From the NCBI GenBank assembly GCA_964373925.1, contig CAYJWS010000029.1, positions 1 through 13,720 of the forward strand: a stretch of 13,720 bases of DNA, read 5' to 3'. This document shows positions 1-6,483 of this stretch, in pieces. The stretch's first letter is position 1, and each line of letters starts with the position of its first letter. The notes beneath the pieces were generated by a model that saw only the letters and a list, made by a program, of their open reading frames with translations, was not told the DNA's origin and searched no databases. Source of the DNA: CAYJWS01 sp964373925. Its GTDB lineage: Bacteria; Patescibacteriota; Patescibacteriia; Buchananbacterales; GWA2-38-13. The translations under genes were made by a program, and so were the position numbers.

Positions 1-245
1 AAAGAACTAATAACACACTATCACAAAAATATGATTTTGTTAAGACAGTATTACGTCCATGTCATTGCGAGGAGCGAAGCGACGCGGCAATCTCGCCAAC
101 CTAAGGAATATTTTTAGATTACTTCGCTATACTCGTAATGACAAAACTTGGTTTATTTACTCTGTTTCAGGGTTCAATTCCTCGCGGCTTGCCGCGGGGT
201 AATTCATTGATAGTGTAAAATTCCTTTAAGAGCCAAATTATTTGA
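1..245. repeat. Intergenic region with dispersed palindromic repeats
   Basis: No gene is visible here. Positions 61-142 form a dispersed repeat whose ends are inverted: GTCATTGCGAG at 61-71 and CTCGTAATGAC at 132-142. A second copy of the same family lies at 6352-6430. Positions 183-196 form a GC-rich hairpin (CGCGGC, TT, GCCGCG). It is followed by GGGGTAATTCATTG, which nearly recurs at 11577-11590 (GGGGTAATTTATTG). Such elements are common between genes in this type of genome. No T-run follows the hairpin on the minus strand, so it is not a clear terminator for the yraN-like gene. Confidence 0.7.
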
Positions 246-602
246 TTACATCGTAATATTTTTGAAGTGTTTTATCTCCGGCGGCTTGTGCGAAAGGTCA
301 ATACTCACCACATCAAGCCGAAAAGAATTGCGGATATTGTTTTCTAAAATATAAATCTGCGCCGATGCCCGAAAATTTTGAAGTTTTTTTGAATGGACAT
401 TCATTTCAGGATATCCATAGGAAACATCAGAGCGCGTCTTCACCTCAACAAAAACAAAGGATTCATGATCCCTTGCTATAATATCAATCTCACCGGCTTT
501 CGTCCGATAATTTTTATCAATGATTTTGTATCCGAGTTTTTTCAAAAACTTGCAAGCCAATTTTTCTCCATAATTTCCAATATCTTTTTTACTAAATATC
601 AT
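246..602 (-). CDS. yraN: YraN/UPF0102-family putative endonuclease-fold protein
   Basis: This 118-residue protein matches the UPF0102 (YraN) family in length and motifs. After an N-terminal helix (GNYGEKLACKFLKKLGY, residues 9-25) come NYRTKAGEIDIIA (31-43) and FVFVEVKTR (49-57). E38, D40, E53 and K55 are the expected acidic and lysine positions of a restriction-endonuclease-like (PD-(D/E)XK) fold. The family is usually a lone, poorly characterised gene, often next to rnhB; here the RNase HII gene is three genes upstream on the same strand, which supports the assignment. The biochemical role is not firmly established, so nuclease activity is inferred from the fold only. It is the last gene of the leftward group, 39 nt after the membrane-protein gene. 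No Shine-Dalgarno sequence is visible. Confidence 0.9.
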   Translation of the reverse strand: MIFSKKDIGNYGEKLACKFLKKLGYKIIDKNYRTKAGEIDIIARDHESFVFVEVKTRSDVSYGYPEMNVHSKKLQNFRASAQIYILENNIRNSFRLDVVSIDLSHKPPEIKHFKNITM

Positions 603-641
603 AATTAACGTATTGCTTACGGCTTACTGCTTATGGCGGAA

Positions 642-1046
642 TTATGGCAAATATTTTTCAAAAATTTTTTTCTTTTTACGCTCTTCCTGCAAGCGCGGCA
701 CGTCTTTTACAAAATATAGGAGCGATTGTATTGACCAAAGAATGGTGGCTACAACCCATAAAATAAACCAGATGCGCGCGGAAAGTATAAGAGCTCCTTC
801 ATGCACAAAAAGCGCGTATAAAAAACCAAAAATACCCATGGTGAAAAAAATAATTCTCATTTTTCTCAATCCATAGATATAGTAGACATTAAGTTTTTTC
901 ACCCTAATAAAGTATGTAGCCGCGATACACGCGATAATGCATAAAGAGAAAATCACAATAAGAATCTTAAGGCCCGCCGACTCAATTGGATCCGGCCGCA
1001 AATTAAACAAAACTTCGGGTCTAAAAAAACTTACAAGATACTGCAT
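642..1046 (-). CDS. Small hypothetical membrane protein (three predicted TM helices)
   Basis: I do not recognise a named family. The 134-residue protein has three hydrophobic stretches: about residues 24-47 (LKILIVIFSLCIIACIAATY), 64-83 (around IIFFTMGIFGFLYALF) and 88-114 (ending LWSIQSLLYFV). A strongly basic, probably cytoplasmic tail follows (EERKKKKIFEKYLP). The short N-terminal part contains RPDPIES. It sits between the methyltransferase and the YraN-family gene on the same strand with short gaps, so co-transcription is plausible. Proteins of this kind are frequent and uncharacterised in Parcubacteria-like genomes. Coding status is supported by the full-length frame, the compact gene spacing and a clean membrane topology. 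Confidence 0.75.
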   Translation of the reverse strand: MQYLVSFFRPEVLFNLRPDPIESAGLKILIVIFSLCIIACIAATYFIRVKKLNVYYIYGLRKMRIIFFTMGIFGFLYALFVHEGALILSARIWFILWVVATILWSIQSLLYFVKDVPRLQEERKKKKIFEKYLP

Positions 1047-1149
1047 AACGTAAATAAGTTATAAATAATAAATCCAGTGATCTGAATGAAAAAATCTTAT
1101 TGATTGCGCAACAAGATCTTTGCCGTATTTTTAAAGGTTAATAGCTTGC

Positions 1150-1701
1150 TTATTTTCGGAATATAAGAGCAAAGTGATACTTCCCGGGAAAAAATTCATC
1201 AACAAGTTCAAACCCCATAGAATGTGCCAATGATTTTACATCTTCCACCTTTACCCTGTCAATAAGGGATGGCCCAAACGGAACAGCGGTTCTGTTCCAG
1301 TCAATAACTAAAAGCTTTCCGCCCGGCTTGAGTATTCTTTTGGCTTCGCGAAAAATATTTGTATGTTCTTTTGACTGAAAAAGTATATTAATAAGAAATG
1401 CCATGTCAAGCTCGTTATCCGGCAACCCCGTGGAACGGTATATCTCGAGATTTGCCCATAAAGTTTTAACATTGGAAACTCCTTCAAGCCGAGATTTTTT
1501 TGAAACCTCGCTTAATACAGACTTTAAAATATCAACGGCATATGCCATGCCATTCTCGCCGATCATTTTTGCTGCGGGAATAAGAAAGTGCCCAGTACCT
1601 CCGCATCCAAGATACGCAACATTCATACCCTGATCAATGCCAAGATGCGCAAGAGTCTTTTCCGGATTTATAAGCTTGTTTCCGCCGGAGATGTACACCA
1701 T
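1150..1701 (-). CDS. Class I SAM-dependent methyltransferase (UbiE/ArsM-like)
   Basis: This 183-residue Rossmann-fold methyltransferase has motif I at residues 28-39 (VAYLGCGGTGHF), where the glycine loop binds S-adenosylmethionine. An acidic residue ends strand 2 (AVD, D57) and would contact the ribose. Motif IV is near residues 97-107 (LDMAFLINILF), and a post-motif strand GGKLLVIDW follows a 'REAKRILKPGG' helix and turn. This is the compact UbiE/Methyltransf_11 or _25 type. The substrate cannot be read from the sequence; small molecules or quinone-like compounds are possible. It lies between the RNase HII and membrane-protein genes on the same strand. An extended -10 element for it may lie at 1780-1785. 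Confidence 0.88.
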   Translation of the reverse strand: MVYISGGNKLINPEKTLAHLGIDQGMNVAYLGCGGTGHFLIPAAKMIGENGMAYAVDILKSVLSEVSKKSRLEGVSNVKTLWANLEIYRSTGLPDNELDMAFLINILFQSKEHTNIFREAKRILKPGGKLLVIDWNRTAVPFGPSLIDRVKVEDVKSLAHSMGFELVDEFFPGKYHFALIFRK

Positions 1702-1719
1702 GTTATAAGCTCTAAGTAA

Positions 1720-1761
1720 TAAGCTATAAGTAATAATGAAAATTTTACAACTTATAGCTTA
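1720..1761. repeat. 12-bp inverted repeat in the spacer between methyltransferase and RNase HII genes
   Basis: TAAGCTATAAGT at 1720-1731 and ACTTATAGCTTA at 1750-1761 are perfect inverted copies separated by 18 nt. The flanks repeat the same words (CTAAGTAATAAGC, ACAACTTACTGCT). A related string of GCTTAC words occurs at 612-633 between the next two genes, so this looks like a small dispersed intergenic repeat rather than a gene-specific signal. Confidence 0.55.
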
Positions 1762-1779
1762 CAACTTACTGCTGAATAT

Positions 1780-1785
1780 AGTATA
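1780..1785 (-). promoter_or_regulatory. Possible extended -10 box for the methyltransferase gene
   Basis: On the minus strand the sequence reads TTTTGGTATACTATA: a TGG extension followed by TATACT. No good -35 hexamer is visible. The same string GTATACTATA occurs at 2458-2467 just upstream of the RNase HII gene. Both could be weak promoters within the group. Confidence 0.3.
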
Positions 1786-1793
1786 CCAAAATC

Positions 1794-2453
1794 TTACCTT
1801 CCCAACAATCTCTTAATTGGTAAGTATGACCTGCGATGAATAGGGCAAACTCCCTGTTTTTTAAGCGTTTCTTGATGTTTTTTGGTGCCATATCCTTTAT
1901 GGTAAAAAAATCCATACTCATCAAAAATACTGTCATACGCCTTCATTATTTCATCTCGCACGACTTTCGCGATAATGGACGCCGCGGCAATACAAAAAAC
2001 TTTTGCGTCTCCGTCAATGATATTTTCGTACGGCAGATTAAACCGAAATCCCCTGCCATCAACAAGGACATAATCTGCTTTTTGTTTGAGTTTTAAAAGC
2101 GCGTAGTCCATAGCAAGCTGATTGGCTCTGCTTATGCCGATGGAATCAATTTCCGAAGATTCCACAATTCCAAAAGCGCATTCAAAATTTTTCGTAAGAA
2201 ATTCATACGCTCGCATTCTTTGTTGCGCGCTCAAAAGCTTTGAATCGCGTATCATTAACTTTTCTTTTCCATATTGAATATATAATACAGATTTCCTCCC
2301 CTTATATAAGGGGAGGCTAAGAGGGGTTATGAGAACTGCCCCCGCAACAATCGGTCCCGCCCACGCGCCTCGCCCAGCTTCATCAAGACCAACAATGGTT
2401 TTTGAACCTTTCAAAAAAAGATTTTTTTCATAATGAAGCGTAGGAACTATCAT
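1794..2453 (-). CDS. rnhB: Ribonuclease HII with an in-frame palindromic insertion
   Basis: RNase HII cleaves the RNA strand of RNA-DNA hybrids and starts removal of misincorporated ribonucleotides. The 219-residue protein has the full signature: GLDEAGRG (22-29, with D24 and E25), RDSKLLS (69-75), YVLVDGRG (128-135, D132), AAASIIAKVVRD (156-167, D167), HKGYGTKKH (185-193) and HRRSY (206-210). The four catalytic acidic residues are therefore present. Between AGAVLI and RDSK lie 27 residues, noticeably more than the dozen or so typical of the family. This stretch includes SLPLYKGRK, encoded by a 22-bp perfect palindrome at 2295-2316. This looks like a repeat element inserted without breaking the frame. 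The start codon is an ATG just upstream of the conserved core, with only a weak GGA ahead of it. Confidence 0.95.
   Translation of the reverse strand: MIVPTLHYEKNLFLKGSKTIVGLDEAGRGAWAGPIVAGAVLITPLSLPLYKGRKSVLYIQYGKEKLMIRDSKLLSAQQRMRAYEFLTKNFECAFGIVESSEIDSIGISRANQLAMDYALLKLKQKADYVLVDGRGFRFNLPYENIIDGDAKVFCIAAASIIAKVVRDEIMKAYDSIFDEYGFFYHKGYGTKKHQETLKKQGVCPIHRRSYLPIKRLLGR
2295..2316. repeat. Palindromic repeat element inside the RNase HII gene
   Basis: A 22-bp perfect palindrome has arms CCTCCCCTTAT and ATAAGGGGAGG, followed by CTAAGAGGGG. A related sequence with the same order of parts (CCTCCTCTC, GAGAGGAG, then ATAGAGGTGAGG) lies in the non-coding spacer at 3426-3465. The coding copy is read as part of residues 45-54 of RNase HII. 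It resembles, in concept, the palindromic elements known to insert in frame in Rickettsia genes. Confidence 0.75.
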
Positions 2454-2483
2454 ATTCCTATAGTATACATCTTTAAGCGCAAC

Positions 2484-2505
2484 AAAAAAACGCCCTCGGC
2501 GTTTT
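2484..2505 (-). terminator. Intrinsic terminator after the thioredoxin gene
   Basis: On the minus strand an 8-bp stem (AAAACGCC with GGCGTTTT) with a 3-nt GAG loop runs into seven T residues. It lies 15 nt past the thioredoxin stop codon and before the RNase HII gene, so thioredoxin is probably a single-gene transcript and rnhB needs its own promoter or readthrough. Confidence 0.85.
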
Positions 2506-2519
2506 ATGTAAAATTACTT

Positions 2520-2843
2520 TTATTGTATATGCTTTTCAATAATTTTTTTCAGATCTTCTTTTGATCGAAGGCCTACAAGCTGCTCCGCGGGCTTTCCGTT
2601 TTTAAAAATTATAAGAGTGGGAATACTCATGATGCCATATGCGCGAGGAGTCTGGGGATTGTCGTCCGCGTTCATTTTTCCTATTTTTATTTTTAAAGCG
2701 TCAAACTCATGCGAGAGCTGCTCGATAATAGGACCTTGAACGCGGCACGGTCCGCACCACTCCGCCCAAAAGTCAATAAGCACGGGGATTTCACTTTTTA
2801 AAACCTCGCTTTCAAAGCCCTCATCAGTAAATATATTTTCCAT
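2520..2843 (-). CDS. trxA: Thioredoxin
   Basis: This is a classic 107-residue cytoplasmic thioredoxin, a disulfide reductase for protein thiols. The active site is WCGPC at residues 29-33 within VLIDFWAEWCGPC, and the cis-proline is P75 in GIMSIPTLIIF, followed by KNGK. Length and motif spacing match the family throughout. The cysteine pair C30/C33 is intact. It is the first leftward gene next to the large divergent spacer. A TATAAT box lies about 29 nt upstream of the ATG and a clear terminator follows the stop. Confidence 0.96.
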   Translation of the reverse strand: MENIFTDEGFESEVLKSEIPVLIDFWAEWCGPCRVQGPIIEQLSHEFDALKIKIGKMNADDNPQTPRAYGIMSIPTLIIFKNGKPAEQLVGLRSKEDLKKIIEKHIQ

Positions 2844-2871
2844 ATTTATATTTTAATTGTTATGTAAAACC

Positions 2872-2877
2872 ATTATA
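2872..2877 (-). promoter_or_regulatory. Probable promoter (-10 box) of the thioredoxin gene
   Basis: The minus strand reads TGTGATATAATGG, giving a perfect TATAAT about 29 nt before the thioredoxin ATG. The expected -35 region is T-rich and has no good TTGACA match, so the call rests on the -10 box and its placement. Confidence 0.55.
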
Positions 2878-3060
2878 TCACAAAAAAATAAAAAATAAAA
2901 TGCAGACACCCTATACTCTCGTTTAAAGTCTGGAAGGCAGACTGTCCGAGAATAAAATCACGCCATTCTGTCATTTTGGGCCACCGCCTTTGATCGGCTC
3001 AAGGCTACCTGAAAAAATTAATTTTTTTGAAAAATCTCATCCTATGGCGAAATTAATTCT

Positions 3061-3098
3061 TGTTATTCTTCTCCGCCATCTGGCGGAGAAGAATAACA
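3061..3098. repeat. Perfect 18-bp inverted repeat with 2-nt loop
   Basis: The arm TGTTATTCTTCTCCGCCA (3061-3078) is followed after TC by its exact reverse complement (3081-3098). Transcribed RNA would fold into a very stable hairpin. No T-run follows on either strand, so it is not a standard terminator. It is probably a mobile or dispersed palindromic element. Confidence 0.8.
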
Positions 3099-3425
3099 GT
3101 TATCGGACAACGTATTTTTTAATATTGCAATAAAAAGAGTCTCTCTTAATACAGAGTTTTAAAACCTCAACATGAAAAATATTATAAAAAAATAAGGGGT
3201 GGGGTTATTATCCATAATTATAGAATATGAAAATATTAAGCTTATACCCAGAGTATTAATTCAATGGGGTAGGAATAAAATAATAGTTGTTATGTCGTAA
3301 AATTTTAATCTTTCTATATATTTGATCAATTTAGATGTAATACTTAACTAAATAGTATATCGATTAATTTTAGCAAACGCTATAAAACGCTTTGATTTAA
3401 AATAATATTATTGAAAAAAGTGTTT

Positions 3426-3465
3426 CCTCCTCTCTCCAACTGCGGAGAGGAGATAGAGGTGAGGT
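3426..3465. repeat. Dispersed CCTCC/GGAGG-type repeat, intergenic copy
   Basis: Arms CTCCTCTC (3427-3434) and GAGAGGAG (3445-3452) are followed by ATAGAGGTGAGG. The order of parts matches the palindrome embedded in the RNase HII gene at 2295-2330, so both are taken as copies of one repeat family. Confidence 0.5.
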
Positions 3466-3756
3466 AAAGAACTCTATGCTTACGAGCACCGTATCCTTTC
3501 AACACCCAACGTCCATACTTCACCGTCGGTCACTCTTCCCTCAACTTCGCGTTCGACCCTGCCCCTCGGTCTTGTCCCTCGATGTCGATCCTTCGACATT
3601 GAGCTCAGGACGAAATGCTCGGGATGGAGAAAAGCTCGGGGTCGAAAGAAAGGCTCATGCCCTGAACGGGAGCTCGTAAGGGGAAGCTGTATTGGGAAAC
3701 AGTGGATCTTAATAGGACTTTCTAAAGATGAGAGATTTATTCAAAAATTTGGATTA

Positions 3757-3800
3757 AAATAGTATAAATGTCTACACCAGTGTAGACATTTATACTATTT
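3757..3800. repeat. Perfect 21-bp AT-rich inverted repeat downstream of tRNA-Ala
   Basis: Positions 3757-3777 and 3780-3800 are exact reverse complements around a 2-nt centre; the core reads ATGTCTACAC/GTGTAGACAT. It starts 43 nt past the tRNA 3' end on the tRNA strand, so it may act in tRNA transcript termination. There is no T-run after it, and an AT-rich perfect palindrome could equally be a protein-binding site or a small mobile element. Confidence 0.75.
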
Positions 3801-3843
3801 CGATTACAATTTGACTTTAAAATATAGTTGATTTCTTCTTTTT

Positions 3844-3917
3844 TGGACCGTACCGGACTTGAACCGGTGGCCTCTTCCATGCCATGGAAGCGCTCTAGCC
3901 AACTGAGCTAACGGCCC
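3844..3917 (-). tRNA. tRNA-Ala (anticodon GGC)
   Basis: The minus strand folds into a full 74-nt cloverleaf. The acceptor stem is GGGCCGT with ACGGTCC. The D arm is GCTC/GAGC with a 9-nt loop. The anticodon stem is CTTCC/GGAAG with loop ATGGCAT, giving anticodon GGC. The variable loop has 5 nt, and the T arm is ACCGG/CCGGT with loop TTCAAGT. The acceptor contains G3-U70, the alanine identity element, and the discriminator base is A. The CCA end is not encoded. It would read GCC and, by wobble, GCU codons. Confidence 0.97.
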
Positions 3918-3959
3918 ATAAAACTACAAATCAAAAACGTACCATATTTTACTAATATA

Positions 3960-3975
3960 TGTTCCACGTGGAACA
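3960..3975. promoter_or_regulatory. parS-like ParB-binding palindrome
   Basis: TGTTCCACGTGGAACA is a perfect 16-bp palindrome within a 22-bp palindrome (3957-3978). It matches the known chromosomal parS pattern TGTTNCACGTGNAACA, where ParB (Spo0J) loads to organise the origin region. It lies in a long AT-rich spacer between divergent gene groups, 42 nt upstream of the tRNA. No ParA or ParB gene is in the window. A transcription-factor site of the same form is the alternative. Confidence 0.65.
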
Positions 3976-4207
3976 TATTACTATATTAATGTCGTAAAAT
4001 ATTTAAAATTCTGTAAAATATTTAAATTTAGTTAAATTATATAAAAAAATAATAAAACAAATTAAATACTATATTATAATACTATAAGAATATACATAAA
4101 ACTTCAAATCACTCAACTCAAAAATATTTTTTTCCTATTATCGAACAATACATAACCATTAAAAATTCTATCATTGATTTTTGATATCTTATTGCCATTA
4201 ACTAGTA
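3976..4207. other. Very AT-rich non-coding stretch
   Basis: This is the most AT-rich part of the window, dominated by A/T runs such as GTAAAATATTTAAA words near 3991-4030. The word ATGTCGTAAAAT at 3989-4000 also occurs at 3292-3303. No gene or RNA fold is evident. Confidence 0.5.
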
Positions 4208-4236
4208 TTGACTTGAGAGCTAGTAAGTGCTATCCT
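4208..4236 (+). promoter_or_regulatory. Promoter for the AbrB-like/exporter group
   Basis: TTGACT (4208-4213), a 17-nt spacer and TATCCT (4231-4236) fit a housekeeping sigma-factor promoter with imperfect -10. Transcription would start near 4243, about 40 nt before the AbrB-like start codon. Confidence 0.55.
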
Positions 4237-4282
4237 ACCATGATACTCATACTTTTCATACATTTCATATTATAACTTATTT

Positions 4283-4528
4283 ATGAAAAACTCATCTAAA
4301 GAATGCCATCAATTTTTTGGAATCTGCACCCTTGGTGAAAGGGGGCAGGCTGTTATTCCGGCAGGGGCTAGAAAAAAATTAAACTTAAAAAAAGGCGAAA
4401 AGCTTTTTGTTTTTGGATTTAAAGACGAAATGATTGGTTTTGTAAAAATTCGCTTCGCGCAAAATATTGCCAAGCGACTTGAACAAAAGCTCCATTCTTT
4501 AAACGATATTATAAACAATTCTCACTAA
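4283..4528 (+). CDS. SpoVT/AbrB-domain putative transcription regulator
   Basis: This 81-residue protein carries one AbrB-like swapped-hairpin DNA-binding domain at about residues 16-55: LGERGQAVIPAGARKKLNLKKGEKLFVFG matches the family pattern 'GERGQIVIPkeiRkkLgikpGdkL'. The C-terminal 25 residues (IAKRLEQKLHSLNDIINNSH) look helical. Proteins of this family bind DNA as dimers and act as transition-state regulators or antitoxins. No toxin gene follows. The stop is 10 nt before the HlyD-like gene, so it probably regulates the exporter operon it heads. The start used is the first ATG; no Shine-Dalgarno sequence is visible. Confidence 0.88.
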   Translation: MKNSSKECHQFFGICTLGERGQAVIPAGARKKLNLKKGEKLFVFGFKDEMIGFVKIRFAQNIAKRLEQKLHSLNDIINNSH

Positions 4529-4538
4529 TGTTATTCTT

Positions 4539-6218
4539 ATGAAAAAAACTCGAAAAAAAATAATTACAGCTACTCTCATATTATTTTTTATTATTATAAC
4601 CATACTTCTTTCTCGTGGAAAGAGCAAACTGCAGTATGATTTTGTGCTTGCTCAAAAACAAAATGTGACGCAGGAGGTAAGCGCGACCGGAAAAATAACC
4701 TCAAGCCAAAATGTAAATTTATCATTTGAAAAAAGCGGAAAAATTTCTCGTGTATTTGTTAAGGTAGGGGATATGACGATAGTGAATCAAATTCTTGTTC
4801 AGCAAAACAGCGCTGATCTCTCCGCGCAATACTTGCAAGCAAAGGCTCAAATACAAAGCGCTCAAGCGCAAGCCAAGCAATATAGAGCCGCGCACCAATC
4901 TCAAAAAGCAAGACTTGATGAAATGAAAAAAGGCACAAGGCCTGAAGAAATAGAAATAAAAAAATCAGAGCTTAAAAACGTCGAACAAAATCTTCAAAAC
5001 GAATACGCAAACATACTAAATGTTTTTCAAAAGGCATACGAGCTTGCCGACGAAGCAGTGCGTATCAAAACCTCAATTATTTTTTCCGGATCAAAAAATA
5101 CCTCCTATAAACTTACGTACAACACGTGCGACTATCAGGCAGAGATTGACTCGGTTTCACTTCGCGCGGATAGCGAATACAAACTAGACGCATGGAGAGA
5201 AGATCTTCTTGGATTAGAGCTCGCAAGTAATGAGCAAAAAGAAGCGACTATTCAAAAATCACTTTTATACTTACATTTTTTTCAAAACTTTTTATTAAGG
5301 ACGAATGATACGCTTATAGTCCCATGCAATCTAAATAACTCGTCACTTGATTCACATAGAACCAATAGTATCTTGGCGCGATCAAATATTATCACTGCCA
5401 CCGATAACATAATAAACAAAAATCAGGCTATTGCGACTCAAAAACTTGCAATAGGTAAAATTCAAAACGAGCTTAATCTCAAACTCGCGGGCTTTACGCA
5501 AGAACAGATACAATCGCAGGAAGCAAACGTACTGCAGGCAGAGGCAAATATAGAATCCCAAGAGGCGGTCATCCGCCAATACGAGGCGAGTCTCGCCAAT
5601 ATCTCCGCGCAAATTGCCAAAACATCAATAACTGCGCCATTTAATGGTATTATTGCAAAAATTGAGGCAAAGGTTGGAGAAATTGTGCCTGCCGGAAAAG
5701 AAATTATATCGCTTATTTCCCAAGATTTTTCTATAAAGGGCGGACCAGCCACCGGCTGGGAAATAGAGGCGAATATCCCCGAGGTTGATATTGCAAAAAT
5801 TACTGTCGGAAACAAGGCGGATATTACGCTTGATGCCTATTCAAGCGATGTGGTATTGTATGCCACGGTATCCTCTATCGATCCCGCCGAAACAATTATT
5901 GACGGAGTGCCAACATACAAAATAAAGCTCCGGCTTGATGATAAGGATGAAAGGATAAAGTCCGGCATGACGGCAAATATAAATATCGTCACGAAAAAAA
6001 GAGAAAATGTCATCTCTGTTCCTCAAAAATCCATAATACAAAAGGGGCAGGAAAAATTTATCCGCGTAGCAAATCCTTCCACCGAACAAAAACAAAAAAT
6101 TATCACATACATTGAAAATAAAGTTACGGCGGGCATCAAGGGCTCGGATGGCAATATAGAAATTCTTGACGGAGTCAACGAAGGCGACAAGATAATCACC
6201 TTCCTTGAAGAAAAATAA
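4539..6218 (+). CDS. HlyD/MacA-family periplasmic-type adaptor protein with long insertion
   Basis: This membrane-fusion (adaptor) protein should connect the ABC exporter encoded downstream to the cell surface. It has 559 residues: an N-terminal membrane anchor (about 7-25, IITATLILFFIIITILL), a lipoyl half (44-90, VTQEVSATGKITS through GKISRVFVKVGD), a long coiled-coil hairpin (about 90-355, rich in Q, A and E), the second lipoyl half (361-395, KTSITAPFNGIIAKIEAKVG), and beta-barrel and membrane-proximal domains (405-559). MacA-type proteins usually have about 370-400 residues; the excess is a segment at about 165-300 interrupting the coiled coil, with a cysteine in NTCDY and one in VPCN. 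This may be a lineage-specific extension suited to a different envelope. It lies 10 nt after the AbrB-like gene. Confidence 0.9.
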   Translation: MKKTRKKIITATLILFFIIITILLSRGKSKLQYDFVLAQKQNVTQEVSATGKITSSQNVNLSFEKSGKISRVFVKVGDMTIVNQILVQQNSADLSAQYLQAKAQIQSAQAQAKQYRAAHQSQKARLDEMKKGTRPEEIEIKKSELKNVEQNLQNEYANILNVFQKAYELADEAVRIKTSIIFSGSKNTSYKLTYNTCDYQAEIDSVSLRADSEYKLDAWREDLLGLELASNEQKEATIQKSLLYLHFFQNFLLRTNDTLIVPCNLNNSSLDSHRTNSILARSNIITATDNIINKNQAIATQKLAIGKIQNELNLKLAGFTQEQIQSQEANVLQAEANIESQEAVIRQYEASLANISAQIAKTSITAPFNGIIAKIEAKVGEIVPAGKEIISLISQDFSIKGGPATGWEIEANIPEVDIAKITVGNKADITLDAYSSDVVLYATVSSIDPAETIIDGVPTYKIKLRLDDKDERIKSGMTANINIVTKKRENVISVPQKSIIQKGQEKFIRVANPSTEQKQKIITYIENKVTAGIKGSDGNIEILDGVNEGDKIITFLEEK

Positions 6219-6483
6219 CAAAAAAATTCCTAATTCCTAATTTCCAATTCCCAATCTATGCTTCTCATGCAAAAAATTTAAAACTCTTAAAAAATTCATA
6301 GTAATATTGAAAATTAGTAATTATTTTGAATTACTAAACTCCCTTATTAAGGTCATTGCGAGCCCCTAAGGGCGTGGCAATCCCCTTGCAACTCACGAGA
6401 TTGCTTCGTCGCAGGGTTCCTCGCGATGACAAAAATAAGAGTTTCGTAATTCACGGTAATTAGGTATTAGCTATTTTCCTATT
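6219..6483. repeat. Spacer within the exporter cluster, containing dispersed repeat copy 2
   Basis: No gene is seen. Positions 6352-6430 form a repeat with inverted ends (GTCATTGCGAG and CTCGCGATGAC) and inner words TGGCAATCCCC and GAGATTGCTTCG. It belongs to the same family as 61-142. The flanking text has the AATTCCTAATTTCCAATTCCC pattern often seen in repeat-rich spacers. No terminator or strong promoter is clear, so the ATPase gene may be read from the upstream promoter. Confidence 0.7.

Larger units (their letters stand above)
2878..3843. other. AT-rich spacer with repeats; no convincing gene
   Basis: No protein gene is convincing here. Visible structure: a 6-bp hairpin near 2927-2943 (AGTCTG/CAGACT); a DnaA-box-like word TTATCCATA at 3208-3216 (one mismatch to TTATCCACA); perfect inverted repeats at 3061-3098 and 3757-3800 (listed separately); a CCTCC repeat element at 3426-3465; and a GC-richer repeat block at about 3540-3680 that includes a 7-bp hairpin, ATGTCGA with TCGACAT, at 3582-3599. 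A 67-codon open frame at 3476-3679 is composed of this repeat block and is not called as a gene. Confidence 0.65.

Noticed and set aside
2902..2949. Possible seventh array unit near the thioredoxin gene (GACA ... TGTC with 34 nt between)
   Set aside because: Only 4 outer pairs form and there is no inner stem; a local AGTCTG/CAGACT hairpin competes.
3476..3679. 67-codon open frame
   Set aside because: It is made of a dispersed repeat block with internal inverted repeats, has no recognisable protein features and no ribosome-binding site.
2878..4207. Definite replication origin
   Set aside because: There is a parS-like site and one imperfect DnaA box, but no DnaA-box cluster and no dnaA gene; kept only as a hypothesis.
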